This document shows positions 1 to 7,128 of a stretch of DNA of 10,042 bases, in pieces (the stretch's first letter is position 1; each line of letters starts with the position of its first letter). Position numbers and translations under genes: made by a program. This stretch comes from JAWLDB01 sp041686915 (GTDB lineage Bacteria; Bacillota; UBA994; UBA5500), in contig JAWLDB010000095.1 in the NCBI GenBank assembly GCA_041686915.1, positions 1 to 10,042 on the forward strand, given 5' to 3'. The notes under the pieces are model-generated. The model was given only the letters and a program-made list of their open reading frames with translations. It made no database searches and was not told the DNA's origin.

Positions 1-112
1 TGCCATAGTACTTGCGAAGTAGTTCTTTATGCAGTCTAGCTTCTGGTTTGCAGGAGCTCATGTTTATTGATTTGTCACCGCACATGTTCAGAGGAGGTTC
101 AGATATACGTCT

Positions 113-1030
113 ATGGCTAAAACAGCGGAGTTACTGGACCGCTTTCTGACCGACGAACTAATACTCCCCCGCACCCGGGTCGAGGCTTTTCTCATGGTTG
201 CCTTGGGAGTGAAGCCGGTTAGCTTGGTGACCTTGCCAGGCGAACTTCCCAAAGGAGACATACTGGGAAGGCTCATCGATGACCGTTATCGCAATGCGTT
301 GCAAGCTGGTCAAACGGGTACCTTTATGCAGAGGACGGCCTTTCAGCTCAAGAACCTGGGCAAACGCCCACTGACCCTCAAGCAGCAGCTGATCAGAGGG
401 GCCTACTCCGCAATAGTTGAACAGTCTCCGACTTATAAGGCCCATATCAACTGGGCTAAAGACTTTGGATTGCATACCTTCACCTGGGAAGTGCGCCCTA
501 GCATTCGTGAGCTATATATTTACAAAAGCCCGTCAGTAGGCGAAGAGTTGAACGATCTGATGGCTGAGCGGCAGCGTATCAAAGAAGAAACCTGGAAGAA
601 AGCCGGCAAGCATACCCCACTCTCCATCCTGGTATATCCCGAGGAGCAGTCACCGTCCTATCTGGCGCGCCTGGGTAAGCTACTCGGTTACCCTAGCTGC
701 TGCGTGCAGGCGTACTTACAGAACAGGACTGAAAACATCAATGTTGAGACCCGGGCTGCAATGGAACTTGAGAACAAGAGTTCAGTTCAAACCGGGAGCA
801 AGCCCTGGGCGTATTTTGTGAAGAATTTCTTCCCCTGCTCTCCTGAGTGTGAGGCAGCCGTTCATCTAGGAGTGCACTCACATCAGGCCCTTACTTCCAT
901 GCAACCAGCACTAGGTGAACTATATGTGCAGCTGTTGTACGAGAACAGGCAGATGGTCCGTGAGTACCCCACCGTGATCAACCAGCATATGCAGGACGTT
1001 GAGCGGCGCGGCAAGGTACTGTCCAACTAA
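113..1030 (+). CDS. DUF483-like cysteine-motif protein of unknown function
   Basis: A 305-residue soluble protein with no signal peptide or membrane segment. The recognisable part is the C-terminal third: LGYPSCCVQAY (Cys196-Cys197), then PCSPECEAA (Cys242 and Cys246), followed by a His-rich HLGVHSH stretch (residues 251-257). The pairing of a GYPxCC motif with a later PCSPxC motif matches my memory of the DUF483 family, best known from archaea; this assignment is from motif memory and is not certain. The four cysteines and nearby histidines suggest a metal or Fe-S site, which is inference. The ATG start has GAGGAGG at 91-97, about 15 bases upstream, which is longer than usual; no better in-frame start is visible. 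Positions 1-112 show no supportable gene or promoter. The gene is monocistronic here and ends at a strong terminator facing the convergent transporter gene. Confidence 0.8.
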   Translation: MAKTAELLDRFLTDELILPRTRVEAFLMVALGVKPVSLVTLPGELPKGDILGRLIDDRYRNALQAGQTGTFMQRTAFQLKNLGKRPLTLKQQLIRGAYSAIVEQSPTYKAHINWAKDFGLHTFTWEVRPSIRELYIYKSPSVGEELNDLMAERQRIKEETWKKAGKHTPLSILVYPEEQSPSYLARLGKLLGYPSCCVQAYLQNRTENINVETRAAMELENKSSVQTGSKPWAYFVKNFFPCSPECEAAVHLGVHSHQALTSMQPALGELYVQLLYENRQMVREYPTVINQHMQDVERRGKVLSN

Positions 1031-1035
1031 ATTTC

Positions 1036-1070
1036 AAGGCCCTGGGAATTAAGCTTCCCAGGGCCTTTGT
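1036..1070. terminator. Rho-independent terminator between convergent genes
   Basis: A perfect 13-bp inverted repeat, AAGGCCCTGGGAA (1036-1048) and TTCCCAGGGCCTT (1055-1067), with a 6-base loop is followed by TTTGTGT. It begins six bases after the DUF483-like stop codon. Read on the minus strand, the stem is followed by TTGAAATTT, so it can also terminate the transporter transcript arriving from the right. Confidence 0.85.
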
Positions 1071-1086
1071 GTGCAGATATTAATCG

Positions 1087-2409
1087 TCACTTTAGGATCC
1101 TTTCTTGATATCTCTCTTCCACCATCCGCTTCACATCCGCTAGCCGATCCCCAAACAGCGGGTAGTAGTGCAGTGAGAGCAGTGCCAGACCGATGCCTAC
1201 TGCGGGAATTAGCCCTGACAACAAACGCAACCCCATGAGCGCGCTTGCAGGCTGAGCAGCCAGGTTGGCGTCATATCCCGACCAGCTGAATACCAGGCCC
1301 ATCGTAATTGCTTGTAGAGAAATGCCCAGCCGAATCATCATACCGTTTACCCCAAAGTACATTCCCTCTCGCCTGTTACCGGTACGCAACTCATCCTCAT
1401 CTACAATGTCTGCCAGACAAACGTCCAGCACTACCAGGATACCTGCCAGAAAGGCGCCCAACACAACCGAGGTAACGATACCACCAATCAGGTTGTTGAT
1501 TACCAGGTAAAGCAGCAGACCCAAGCCAAAACCAAGCACACTTATCTGCATGCTGCGTTTTGCACCCAACTTGACCGTCAGGCGGCTCCATACTGGCACC
1601 AGCGGAATAGCCACTATGAAGATTGCGCCAAGCATCAGGGAAGTGGCTAGCTCGTTCTCAGAGAGCACATATTTGGCGTAGAACGGGATGACTGCCATCA
1701 GCAGCACAAAAGTGAACTGTACCAGCATGTTGGCTCCCGCAAAACTCAGGAAAGAGCGGTTAGCAAATGTATGCTTGAGAGCTGGGCCAAGGGGCAGCCC
1801 CTGCTGGGCAGCAAGTTCTGGCCGTTCCTGGCTACCAAGTAGCGAAAGGTAGAGACTTGCTACAATTAGACCTGCGAACAGAATACCCATGCTGGACCAA
1901 CCGATCGTGCTATAGATCAGGGGTGGAGCCGCCACGCCCAATATCATTCCGACAATGCCAAATACCTGCCGCCAGGCAGAGACACGCGTACGTTGCTCCA
2001 GGCTTTGATACATCTCGGGGAAAAGGGCAGTCCAGTTCAGGATGACAAAGGTATAAAGCCCATCGAAAAGAAAGATGAACAGCAAATAGTAGCAAAATAG
2101 AGCGCTACTTCCGGCCGAAGCTGGAGGCATCCAGAGCAGTGCAAAGGCTATGGCCAAGGGCAGGGACAGAAAACGGATATAAGGTATGCGCCTGCCCCAC
2201 CTGCTCCTGGTCCGATCGGAAATCTGCCCGGCCAACGGATCATTAACCGCGTTCCACAGCCCGTAAAATAGCATCGCAAGGCTAATCATGCCAGCTGGCA
2301 CCTTCAGTACGTCGACATAGTAGAAGATAGCGAAGGTAGAGACAGTCTGCACTGCTAGAGAAGAACCAAAGGACCCCAAGCTATAGAAAAGTTCATCGCT
2401 ACGCTTCAC
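1087..2409 (-). CDS. GPH-family (MelB-like) sugar:cation symporter
   Basis: A 440-residue polytopic membrane protein of the major facilitator superfamily, glycoside-pentoside-hexuronide (GPH) branch; the length is normal for that family. The diagnostic region is residues 53-74: NAVNDPLAGQISDRTRSR followed by WGRR, equivalent to helix II and loop 2-3 of the melibiose permease MelB. About twelve hydrophobic segments follow. The cation-site Asp corresponding to MelB Asp59 appears present as Asp57, but the Asp four residues earlier (MelB Asp55) is Asn53. This suggests proton rather than sodium coupling, which is an inference. The start is GTG at 2407-2409 (minus), preceded by a GGGGGG-type ribosome site. 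The gene is divergent from a deacetylase, glycosidase and kinase operon, so its substrate is probably the sugar those enzymes degrade. The exact substrate cannot be read from the sequence. Confidence 0.92.
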   Translation of the reverse strand: MKRSDELFYSLGSFGSSLAVQTVSTFAIFYYVDVLKVPAGMISLAMLFYGLWNAVNDPLAGQISDRTRSRWGRRIPYIRFLSLPLAIAFALLWMPPASAGSSALFCYYLLFIFLFDGLYTFVILNWTALFPEMYQSLEQRTRVSAWRQVFGIVGMILGVAAPPLIYSTIGWSSMGILFAGLIVASLYLSLLGSQERPELAAQQGLPLGPALKHTFANRSFLSFAGANMLVQFTFVLLMAVIPFYAKYVLSENELATSLMLGAIFIVAIPLVPVWSRLTVKLGAKRSMQISVLGFGLGLLLYLVINNLIGGIVTSVVLGAFLAGILVVLDVCLADIVDEDELRTGNRREGMYFGVNGMMIRLGISLQAITMGLVFSWSGYDANLAAQPASALMGLRLLSGLIPAVGIGLALLSLHYYPLFGDRLADVKRMVEERYQERILK

Positions 2410-2548
2410 AGGAGACCCCCCTATACTCAGATGCAGTGGCTTTCCAAATACAACTAGCAGGAATTATCTGACTTTATGTTCAATACTAGTTCCACATAAG
2501 CGTGAGTATGACCTGCAGTTTTCAGAGAGATTTTGGGAGGTGGAGACC
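2410..2548. promoter_or_regulatory. Divergent regulatory region of the sugar locus (no clear promoter)
   Basis: These 139 bases separate the transporter and the deacetylase operon and must hold both promoters. I found no pair of -35 and -10 boxes good enough to call on either strand. The AT-rich core is 2455-2500. An inverted pair, ATACTCA at 2423-2429 and TGAGTAT at 2503-2509, flanks the core and could be distal half-sites of a shared regulator, but 7-bp matches over this distance are weak evidence. No convincing catabolite-responsive (cre) site was seen. Confidence 0.4.
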
Positions 2549-3289
2549 GTGATACCGATACCGGAGTTACTCAAGGCGCGCAAGATCCTCTGCGTGCAAC
2601 CTCATCCTGACGATGCAGATCTGGCTGCCGGAGGCACCATCGCCAGGCTGGTTGAAATGGGAGCGCAAGTGACCTACCTTACCTTAAGCGACGGCTGCCT
2701 GGGGACCTACGATCCCGCCGTCAAGCCGAATCAGCTGACCGGCATCAGGCAACGCGAGCAGGCGCAGTCAGCCGACCTGTTGGGAGTTGAAGACCTGCTC
2801 TGGCTCAACCATCCGGATGGTGGCTTATCTGAGGTTAGCAATCTGCAGCGCGAGATCATGCAGGTCATCCGACAGGTGCGCCCGGATGCAGTACTTACCG
2901 TTGACCCCTGGCTGCCGTACGAAGCGCATCCGGACCACCGGGCGGCCGGACTGGCTGCCAGCTCTGCCTGCATGTTTTCAGCCATGCCAGGGTATCACCC
3001 CGAACAGCTGCAGGGACAGGTTAGCTCATGGCGCGTTCCTATCATTGCTTTTTACTTCTCCGCCAAACCGAATACTTTCGTAGATGTCTCTGCCGTATGG
3101 GATCAGAAGGTTCAGGCGATTTTGGCCCATGCCTCTCAGTTCCCTGAGCCTGTTTGGCAACAGTTTGCTCCGCTGATTACGGCCAAGGCCAAGCAGTATG
3201 GTGCGCAAGCTGGCTGCAATCTGGCTGAAGCCTTTAAGGTGCTAACACCGGAGCATCTCCACGTATTTGTGGACGCCTGGGAGATGTAG
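2549..3289 (+). CDS. PIG-L/LmbE-family sugar deacetylase
   Basis: A 246-residue cytosolic zinc-dependent N-acetyl-sugar deacetylase-type protein, the fold of BshB, MshB and the archaeal diacetylchitobiose deacetylases. Visible motifs are VQPHPDDADLAAGG (residues 17-29), where His19 and Asp22 should be zinc ligands and Asp21 the catalytic base by family analogy, and EAHPDHRAA (125-133), where His130 should be the third zinc ligand. I prefer the GTG at 2549 over the in-frame GTG at 2540: the ribosome site GGGAGG (2535-2540) lies 8 bases before 2549 and overlaps the earlier codon. The stop codon directly abuts the ATG of the glycosidase, so the two are probably translationally coupled. In this operon a bacillithiol or mycothiol role is less likely than removal of an acetyl group from an imported amino sugar, but the substrate is inferred from neighbours only. 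Confidence 0.9.
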   Translation: MIPIPELLKARKILCVQPHPDDADLAAGGTIARLVEMGAQVTYLTLSDGCLGTYDPAVKPNQLTGIRQREQAQSADLLGVEDLLWLNHPDGGLSEVSNLQREIMQVIRQVRPDAVLTVDPWLPYEAHPDHRAAGLAASSACMFSAMPGYHPEQLQGQVSSWRVPIIAFYFSAKPNTFVDVSAVWDQKVQAILAHASQFPEPVWQQFAPLITAKAKQYGAQAGCNLAEAFKVLTPEHLHVFVDAWEM

Positions 3290-4597
3290 ATGCAAAGACT
3301 CAAACTAACTGTAATCGGTGGCGGAAGCAGCTATTCGCCGGAGTTGATCAAGGGACTGATGGAACTACACGCAGCACATCCATTACGGGAGATCGTCCTG
3401 CTTGATATTGCGGCGGGAAAAGCACGGCAGGACATTGTGCAAAGTTTAGCCGAGCGGATGCTAAGCGCCAAAGGACTAAATGTAACAGTAGTCTCTACTA
3501 CTGACCCCCATCTGGCTCTGGCAGGCGCAGATTTCGTTGTAATGCAGTTCCGGGTAGGTGGTATGGCGGCGAGGGCAAAGGATGAACATATTGCGCTGTT
3601 GCATGGGGTTGTAGGTCAGGAGACAACTGGGCCCGCCGGTTTTGCCAAAGCACTGCGCACTATTCCGGTCGCACTGGATTATGCCAAACTGGCGAAAGAG
3701 CTCTGCCCGGAAGCCTGGCTCATTAATTTCACCAACCCCTCTGGCATCATTACCGAAGCACTGCAGTCGCAAGGCATTAAGCGGGTGATTGGGCTGTGCA
3801 ATGTCCCTCTCACTCTGCAGCAGGCAGTGGCCCAAGGGCTGCAAGTATCAGCTGGACAAATACGGCTACAGATGACAGGACTCAACCACCTGTCGCTCGT
3901 CACCGGGATAGAGATCGGGGGTAAGGACTGCTTGGCAGAGGTGGTCAGCCATCCTGCTACCGAGCAATGGTTGCTGGCGGAGCTTCCCGGACCAAAGCCG
4001 GATCGGCCGTGGGTATCGGAGCTAGGAGTAGTGCCTTCACCTTACCTGCTGTATTACTTCTTCCATAAGCAGATGTTAGCAGGACAACGCGCTGATATGG
4101 CAAGTGGCAAAGGTACCCGGGCTGATCAGGTGGCGCGTATTGAGGATGAGCTACTCAAGCGGTACCAGGATGTTGAACTGCAGGATACGCCTGCGGAACT
4201 GGGCAAGCGAGGTGGTGCCTGGTATTCACATGCCGCTGTGCAGCTGATACGAGCACTGATGTCCGAGACACCTTCGGAGTTGGTACTCAACGTTAAAAAC
4301 ATGAGAGCGCAGACTTGGCTCCCGGAGAATGCAGTGCTGGAAACGAACTGCCTGGTTAGTAAAATAGGTCCGCAGCCCATTTCTGTTCCCGCTCCCCCAG
4401 TAGTTCTGCAAGGTTTAGTGCAACACGTAAAGGCCTACGAGCAAGCCACAATCCAGGCTGCGTTAAGTGAAATGGCAAGCGATATGGTGCTGGCTCTCAG
4501 CATGCATCCACTTGTTGGCGACTGGCAGTTGGCAAGTGCCCTGGTCGATGACTACTTACGCGCCCATGGTGACCTAATCCGGGTAAGGAGGTCGTAA
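3290..4597 (+). CDS. Glycoside hydrolase family 4 (6-phospho-beta-glucosidase type)
   Basis: A 435-residue cytosolic GH4 enzyme. This family hydrolyses glycosides through an NAD+- and divalent-metal (usually Mn2+) -dependent oxidation, elimination and reduction cycle, and most members act on 6-phosphorylated disaccharides. Visible signatures are the Rossmann start TVIGGGSSYSPELI (residues 7-20), GQETTGPAGFAKALRTIP (109-126), NFTNPSG (146-152), GLCNVP (168-173) with metal-ligand Cys170, GLNHLS (197-202) with metal-ligand His200, and VVPSPYLLYYF (247-257), which carries the candidate catalytic Tyr. It resembles the CelF/LicH/ChbF side of GH4 more than the alpha-galactosidase side, but substrate class is not certain. 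The ATG follows the deacetylase stop codon without a gap. The kinase that could supply the 6-phosphate follows 2 bases downstream. Confidence 0.93.
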   Translation: MQRLKLTVIGGGSSYSPELIKGLMELHAAHPLREIVLLDIAAGKARQDIVQSLAERMLSAKGLNVTVVSTTDPHLALAGADFVVMQFRVGGMAARAKDEHIALLHGVVGQETTGPAGFAKALRTIPVALDYAKLAKELCPEAWLINFTNPSGIITEALQSQGIKRVIGLCNVPLTLQQAVAQGLQVSAGQIRLQMTGLNHLSLVTGIEIGGKDCLAEVVSHPATEQWLLAELPGPKPDRPWVSELGVVPSPYLLYYFFHKQMLAGQRADMASGKGTRADQVARIEDELLKRYQDVELQDTPAELGKRGGAWYSHAAVQLIRALMSETPSELVLNVKNMRAQTWLPENAVLETNCLVSKIGPQPISVPAPPVVLQGLVQHVKAYEQATIQAALSEMASDMVLALSMHPLVGDWQLASALVDDYLRAHGDLIRVRRS

Positions 4598-4599
4598 TC

Positions 4600-5601
4600 A
4601 TGAAACCATATTACCTTGGGGTTGACGGTGGCGGCACGAAAACTATTGCCTTGTTGGCCGATGCGGAAGGCGATATTAAGGGGGTTGGCTTGTCAGGCCC
4701 CGTAAACTATCAACTGGTAGGAATAAACATAGCAGCAGACAATCTGCAAGGAGCCATCAGCATGGCGTTAACTCAGGCGGGGGCTGCTACCTGTCAAATA
4801 GAAAAGGCAGTATTGGGCTTGGCCGGGCTGGATTTTCCGCTTGACTGGGCGAACTGGACGGAACCGATCGCCAAACTGCTGCCTGCGGTTGACGTTGAGT
4901 TGGTTAACGACACCTGGATTGCGCTGCGGGCAGGCAGTAACGCGCTCCCGGGAGTGGTGTCGGTGTGCGGAACCGGCGCCAATACGGCCGGCATCAATGC
5001 AGATGGGACAAGAATGATTGGCCGGGGGATGACCTATGAACTCGGGTGCTTTGCAGGAGCGTCAGAACTGATACGCATGTGCTTGAATGCAGCCTATCGA
5101 TCTGCGAATGGTAGCGGTAAACGCAGTATGCTGGAACCGACCCTGCTTGCAGCCACGGGTCTCGATAGTTATGACCAGCTAGCCATGCTGATGTACAGCC
5201 AAGCTGCCAAGGATGATGATGGCTTGATGGAGCAGGCTGTTTCACTGATACCGCAGTTGTTTCAGTTGGCTGATGCCGGGGACGAAGTGGTTCAAGACAT
5301 CTTGATCCATGCTGGTAAGACACTGGGAGAAGAGGCAGTAGCGATCGTCAAGGGGCTAGGGATTGAAGGCCAGCAGTTCACCCTCGTATTAGCAGGCAGC
5401 ATCTGGCAAAAGCCCGGTAACCCGTTGATGCGCGATGCCTTCTGCCTGTCGGTGCACCGAATTGCTCCCCAGGCTGAGATTAGAATACTACAGCACCATC
5501 CAGTGGCTGGCGCCGTATTGCTTGCTCTGGAAAGCAGGTGCCAGCTTACTGCAGCCATCGAGCATCTTTTCCAAAAAGATGCTCTAGCACGAGGACTCTA
5601 A
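4600..5601 (+). CDS. BadF/BadG-type sugar kinase, N-acetylglucosamine kinase-like
   Basis: A 333-residue member of the ASKHA ATPase fold (BadF/BadG/BcrA/BcrD ATPase family), which includes N-acetylglucosamine and glucosamine kinases. The phosphate-1 motif is GVDGGGTKT (residues 7-15). LVNDTW (101-106) carries the likely catalytic Asp104, and VCGTGANTAG (122-131) is the phosphate-2 loop. It has no benzoyl-CoA or 2-hydroxyacyl-CoA dehydratase neighbours, so a sugar kinase role fits better than a dehydratase activator; the activator type also carries Fe-S cysteines that are not apparent here. An excellent ribosome site, AAGGAGGT (4585-4592), sits 7 bases before the ATG, inside the end of the glycosidase gene. 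It is the last gene of the operon and is followed by a strong terminator. It probably phosphorylates the imported sugar, or the GlcNAc or glucosamine released by the glycosidase. Confidence 0.88.
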   Translation: MKPYYLGVDGGGTKTIALLADAEGDIKGVGLSGPVNYQLVGINIAADNLQGAISMALTQAGAATCQIEKAVLGLAGLDFPLDWANWTEPIAKLLPAVDVELVNDTWIALRAGSNALPGVVSVCGTGANTAGINADGTRMIGRGMTYELGCFAGASELIRMCLNAAYRSANGSGKRSMLEPTLLAATGLDSYDQLAMLMYSQAAKDDDGLMEQAVSLIPQLFQLADAGDEVVQDILIHAGKTLGEEAVAIVKGLGIEGQQFTLVLAGSIWQKPGNPLMRDAFCLSVHRIAPQAEIRILQHHPVAGAVLLALESRCQLTAAIEHLFQKDALARGL

Positions 5602-5606
5602 TGCAC

Positions 5607-5633
5607 AAAACCCGCCCAAAGGCGGGTTTTCTT
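5607..5633. terminator. Bidirectional Rho-independent terminator
   Basis: A 10-bp stem, AAAACCCGCC (5607-5616) with GGCGGGTTTT (5621-5630), has a CAAA loop. It begins five bases after the kinase stop codon. The A-run on the left and T-run on the right give a U-tract in both directions, so it can terminate both the sugar operon and the minus-strand membrane-protein gene that ends at 5638. Confidence 0.92.
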
Positions 5634-5637
5634 ATGT

Positions 5638-6147
5638 TTACCTGGGCGAATGATGGGCCTCTCGAGCGCGATTAATTGCCTCGGCCAGCTGTTCAGGATG
5701 CGCACTCCCCAACAGGACAGTGCTACCATCCTTGAGTACTACCCTGACCCCATCCCTACCACTCAGGATATACACGCGACTGGATGCCGTGCCGCGAATG
5801 CCCCAACCCCCATAGGCCAGTGGTTGGTATTCTTCGACCTGGCATGCTACTACCTCTCCCAGAGCAATCTCTTGATACGCCAGCTGTAGGGGAAAAAACC
5901 TGACTAATACCTTCTCTCCCGTCACGACAGTCGATAAGTTTATTGACACGAATAAGAGTGGAGCGATTATACCTGCGGCCAAGACTGTTTGGACCGGTCT
6001 TTGCAACAAACTCACCCTTCCTGTGTAACTGCCAGACCGTAAATATCGATAGAAATCCCACCAGGCTAGCCCGGCTGCTAAGATGATGACGGCCCAGATG
6101 ATGGGAGAACCAAGGAACTGCCTATCGGTGTAAAGTGCCTGCTCCAA
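5638..6147 (-). CDS. Two-helix membrane protein with PH-like C-terminal domain (DUF6141-like)
   Basis: A 169-residue protein with two hydrophobic helices near residues 15-33 and 52-71. A roughly 95-residue C-terminal domain reads like the bacterial PH-like domains that follow paired helices: AYGGWGIRG (111-119), then VYILSGRDGVRVVLKDGSTVLLGS in alternating strands, and the closing helix HPEQLAEAI (150-158). The GGWGIR plus DGSxxLLGSxxPEQLAEAI pattern is what I associate with DUF6141-type proteins; the family number is from memory. No enzymatic motif is visible. The start is TTG at 6145-6147 (minus), chosen because AAGGAGG lies 8 bases upstream and residue spacing into the first helix is sensible. 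It lies downstream of the manganese exporter on the same strand, with about 120 bases between them. Function is unknown. Confidence 0.82.
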   Translation of the reverse strand: MEQALYTDRQFLGSPIIWAVIILAAGLAWWDFYRYLRSGSYTGRVSLLQRPVQTVLAAGIIAPLLFVSINLSTVVTGEKVLVRFFPLQLAYQEIALGEVVACQVEEYQPLAYGGWGIRGTASSRVYILSGRDGVRVVLKDGSTVLLGSAHPEQLAEAINRAREAHHSPR

Positions 6148-6175
6148 CGCTGATGCCTCCTTCTGGAAGAAATAA

Positions 6176-6193
6176 CTCGTAGTCTGCTACGAG
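6176..6193 (-). other. Short hairpin upstream of the membrane-protein gene
   Basis: CTCGTAG (6176-6182) and CTACGAG (6187-6193) form a perfect 7-bp stem with a 4-base loop in the gap between the exporter gene and the PH-like protein. On the minus strand it is followed by TTATTTCTTCC, so it could be a weak terminator for the exporter transcript. A TTGTCA box (6199-6204, minus) precedes it but lacks a good -10. Its role is undecided. A second weaker stem at 6231-6248 is also present. Confidence 0.35.
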
Positions 6194-6269
6194 AAGGATG
6201 ACAAAAAGTTTCAGCATTTGAGCCATTTCCCTTAGCAGCTTTGCTGAGCAGCTGCCACGTATATATCTG

Positions 6270-6950
6270 CTAGTTGTTACGTGCATCACCCGGATCTACA
6301 GCGACCCGACGTTGTCGACGAACCATGAGCAGTGCAAACACTGGGAGCAATATCGAGCCGGCATGCCCAGCAAACTGGGGCAAGGACCAGGTCTCAACTA
6401 ACGTGGTCCACCCAAAAACGAAGAAGACTGAAGCGCTGACGAAACTGATTATCCAAGCAGGGACGCGCTGTAATAGTTGGCCAACCGCTATGCCTACCCC
6501 GTCTGCTACCACCATGCCACCCGCTGCTCCTAGCCAAGTGGCTATGGGCATACCATTCTTAGCCGCAGCCGCTACGGTTGTCAGCTGTGTCTTGTCGCCA
6601 AACTCTGAGACGAAAAATGTTACGGCGATGGCAAGCGCCGGCCAGCGACGGAGAAAGCCGCGGTTGTGGCCTTCCTCATCTTCATCCTCTTCTCCGGCCC
6701 GCAAAGTCCAGATGGCAAACCCCAAGAACGCGAGGGCAGCAACCGTTTTTACATACTCCATTGGTATCAGAGTGCCGAGCAAACCGCCTACCAGCACCGC
6801 CAAACCATGGGTAACCAAAGACGCCAGCGTGACCCCTATTGCTACTTGTTGCCACCTGTAACGGGTAGCGAGAGCCATGATAACTAGTTGGCTTTTGTCC
6901 CCCATTTCCATCAAGAACACCAGGCCAAAGGTCGTCCAAAACGCATCCAT
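6270..6950 (-). CDS. GDT1/TMEM165/UPF0016-family manganese exporter
   Basis: A 226-residue integral membrane protein with six or so hydrophobic segments in two homologous halves. Each half carries the family signature E-x-G-D-K-[ST]: EMGDKSQ at residues 15-21 and EFGDKTQ at 116-122. A charged loop (residues 87-93, EEDEDEE) separates the halves. Characterised bacterial members of this family export Mn2+, and animal and yeast relatives move Mn2+, Ca2+ and protons across the Golgi membrane. The start is ATG at 6948-6950 (minus), preceded by GAGGAGGAGAG. An upstream in-frame extension to 7049 is rejected because it runs through the terminator hairpin. A yybP-ykoY riboswitch and terminator lie directly upstream, so expression should rise with Mn2+; this regulatory context strongly supports the manganese assignment. 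Confidence 0.93.
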   Translation of the reverse strand: MDAFWTTFGLVFLMEMGDKSQLVIMALATRYRWQQVAIGVTLASLVTHGLAVLVGGLLGTLIPMEYVKTVAALAFLGFAIWTLRAGEEDEDEEGHNRGFLRRWPALAIAVTFFVSEFGDKTQLTTVAAAAKNGMPIATWLGAAGGMVVADGVGIAVGQLLQRVPAWIISFVSASVFFVFGWTTLVETWSLPQFAGHAGSILLPVFALLMVRRQRRVAVDPGDARNN

Positions 6951-6992
6951 GACAGCTCTCCTCCTCTGCATAACTGTATAGCCGAAGCAGCG

Positions 6993-7044
6993 ACAAAACA
7001 AATGAGACTTTTGGCGCATGCAAAAACATGCGTCAAAAGTCTCA
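6993..7044 (-). terminator. Riboswitch-controlled terminator before the Mn exporter
   Basis: Read on the minus strand, TGAGACTTTTGACGCATG (7044-7027) pairs with CATGCGCCAAAAGTCTCA (7020-7003): an 18-bp stem with a single G-T wobble and a TTTTTG loop. It is followed by TTTGTTTTGT (7002-6993). It sits between the aptamer and the ribosome site of the exporter gene, the position expected of an expression-platform terminator. Its 5' arm contains the bases that form the 3' side of aptamer helix P1. Confidence 0.9.
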
Positions 7045-7128
7045 CACATCGCGCAGATGGGTGGGCCAGGCTGAACGCCAGTATGTTGACCCGCTCCGGT
7101 GCAGGATGCACCCGCTACTCCCTCTTAA
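7033..7128 (-). promoter_or_regulatory. yybP-ykoY manganese riboswitch (aptamer)
   Basis: On the minus strand the leader contains the conserved family elements in order. GAGGGAGTAGC (7124-7114) is the first conserved internal-loop strand. The P2 hairpin GGTGCA/TGCACC has loop TCC (7112-7098). GGGTCAACATACTGG (7092-7078) is the hallmark loop strand. A short GGC-GTTCA-GCC hairpin and CTGGCCCACC follow. P1 can form between TTAAGAG (7128-7122) and CTTTTGA (7039-7033), including G-U pairs. Known yybP-ykoY RNAs bind Mn2+ and turn on exporter genes. The gene downstream is a UPF0016 manganese exporter, a frequent partner. Because P1 uses the 5' arm of the terminator, Mn2+ binding should prevent termination. 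The identification is from motif recognition; a covariance-model search was not run. Confidence 0.9.

Noticed and set aside
1..112. A tail of an upstream gene or a promoter before the DUF483-like gene
   Set aside because: All plus-strand frames close quickly, no terminator is present, and TTGCGA at 13-18 lacks a matching -10 box.
2540..2548. GTG at 2540 as the deacetylase start
   Set aside because: It overlaps the ribosome site GGGAGG at 2535-2540; GTG 2549 has correct spacing.
6274..6861. A 195-codon plus-strand open frame opposite the manganese exporter
   Set aside because: It lies entirely antisense to a well-supported UPF0016 gene, has a low-complexity Ser/Pro/Ala composition typical of an antisense shadow, and has no ribosome site.
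6951..7049. N-terminal extension of the exporter to 7049
   Set aside because: The extension is Cys-rich nonsense translated through the terminator hairpin; the strong ribosome site and family N-terminus place the start at 6950.
1087..7049. Functional link between the Mn2+-using GH4 enzyme and the nearby Mn exporter
   Set aside because: GH4 enzymes commonly need Mn2+, but the two units have separate promoters and terminators and opposite orientation, so proximity alone does not support a link.
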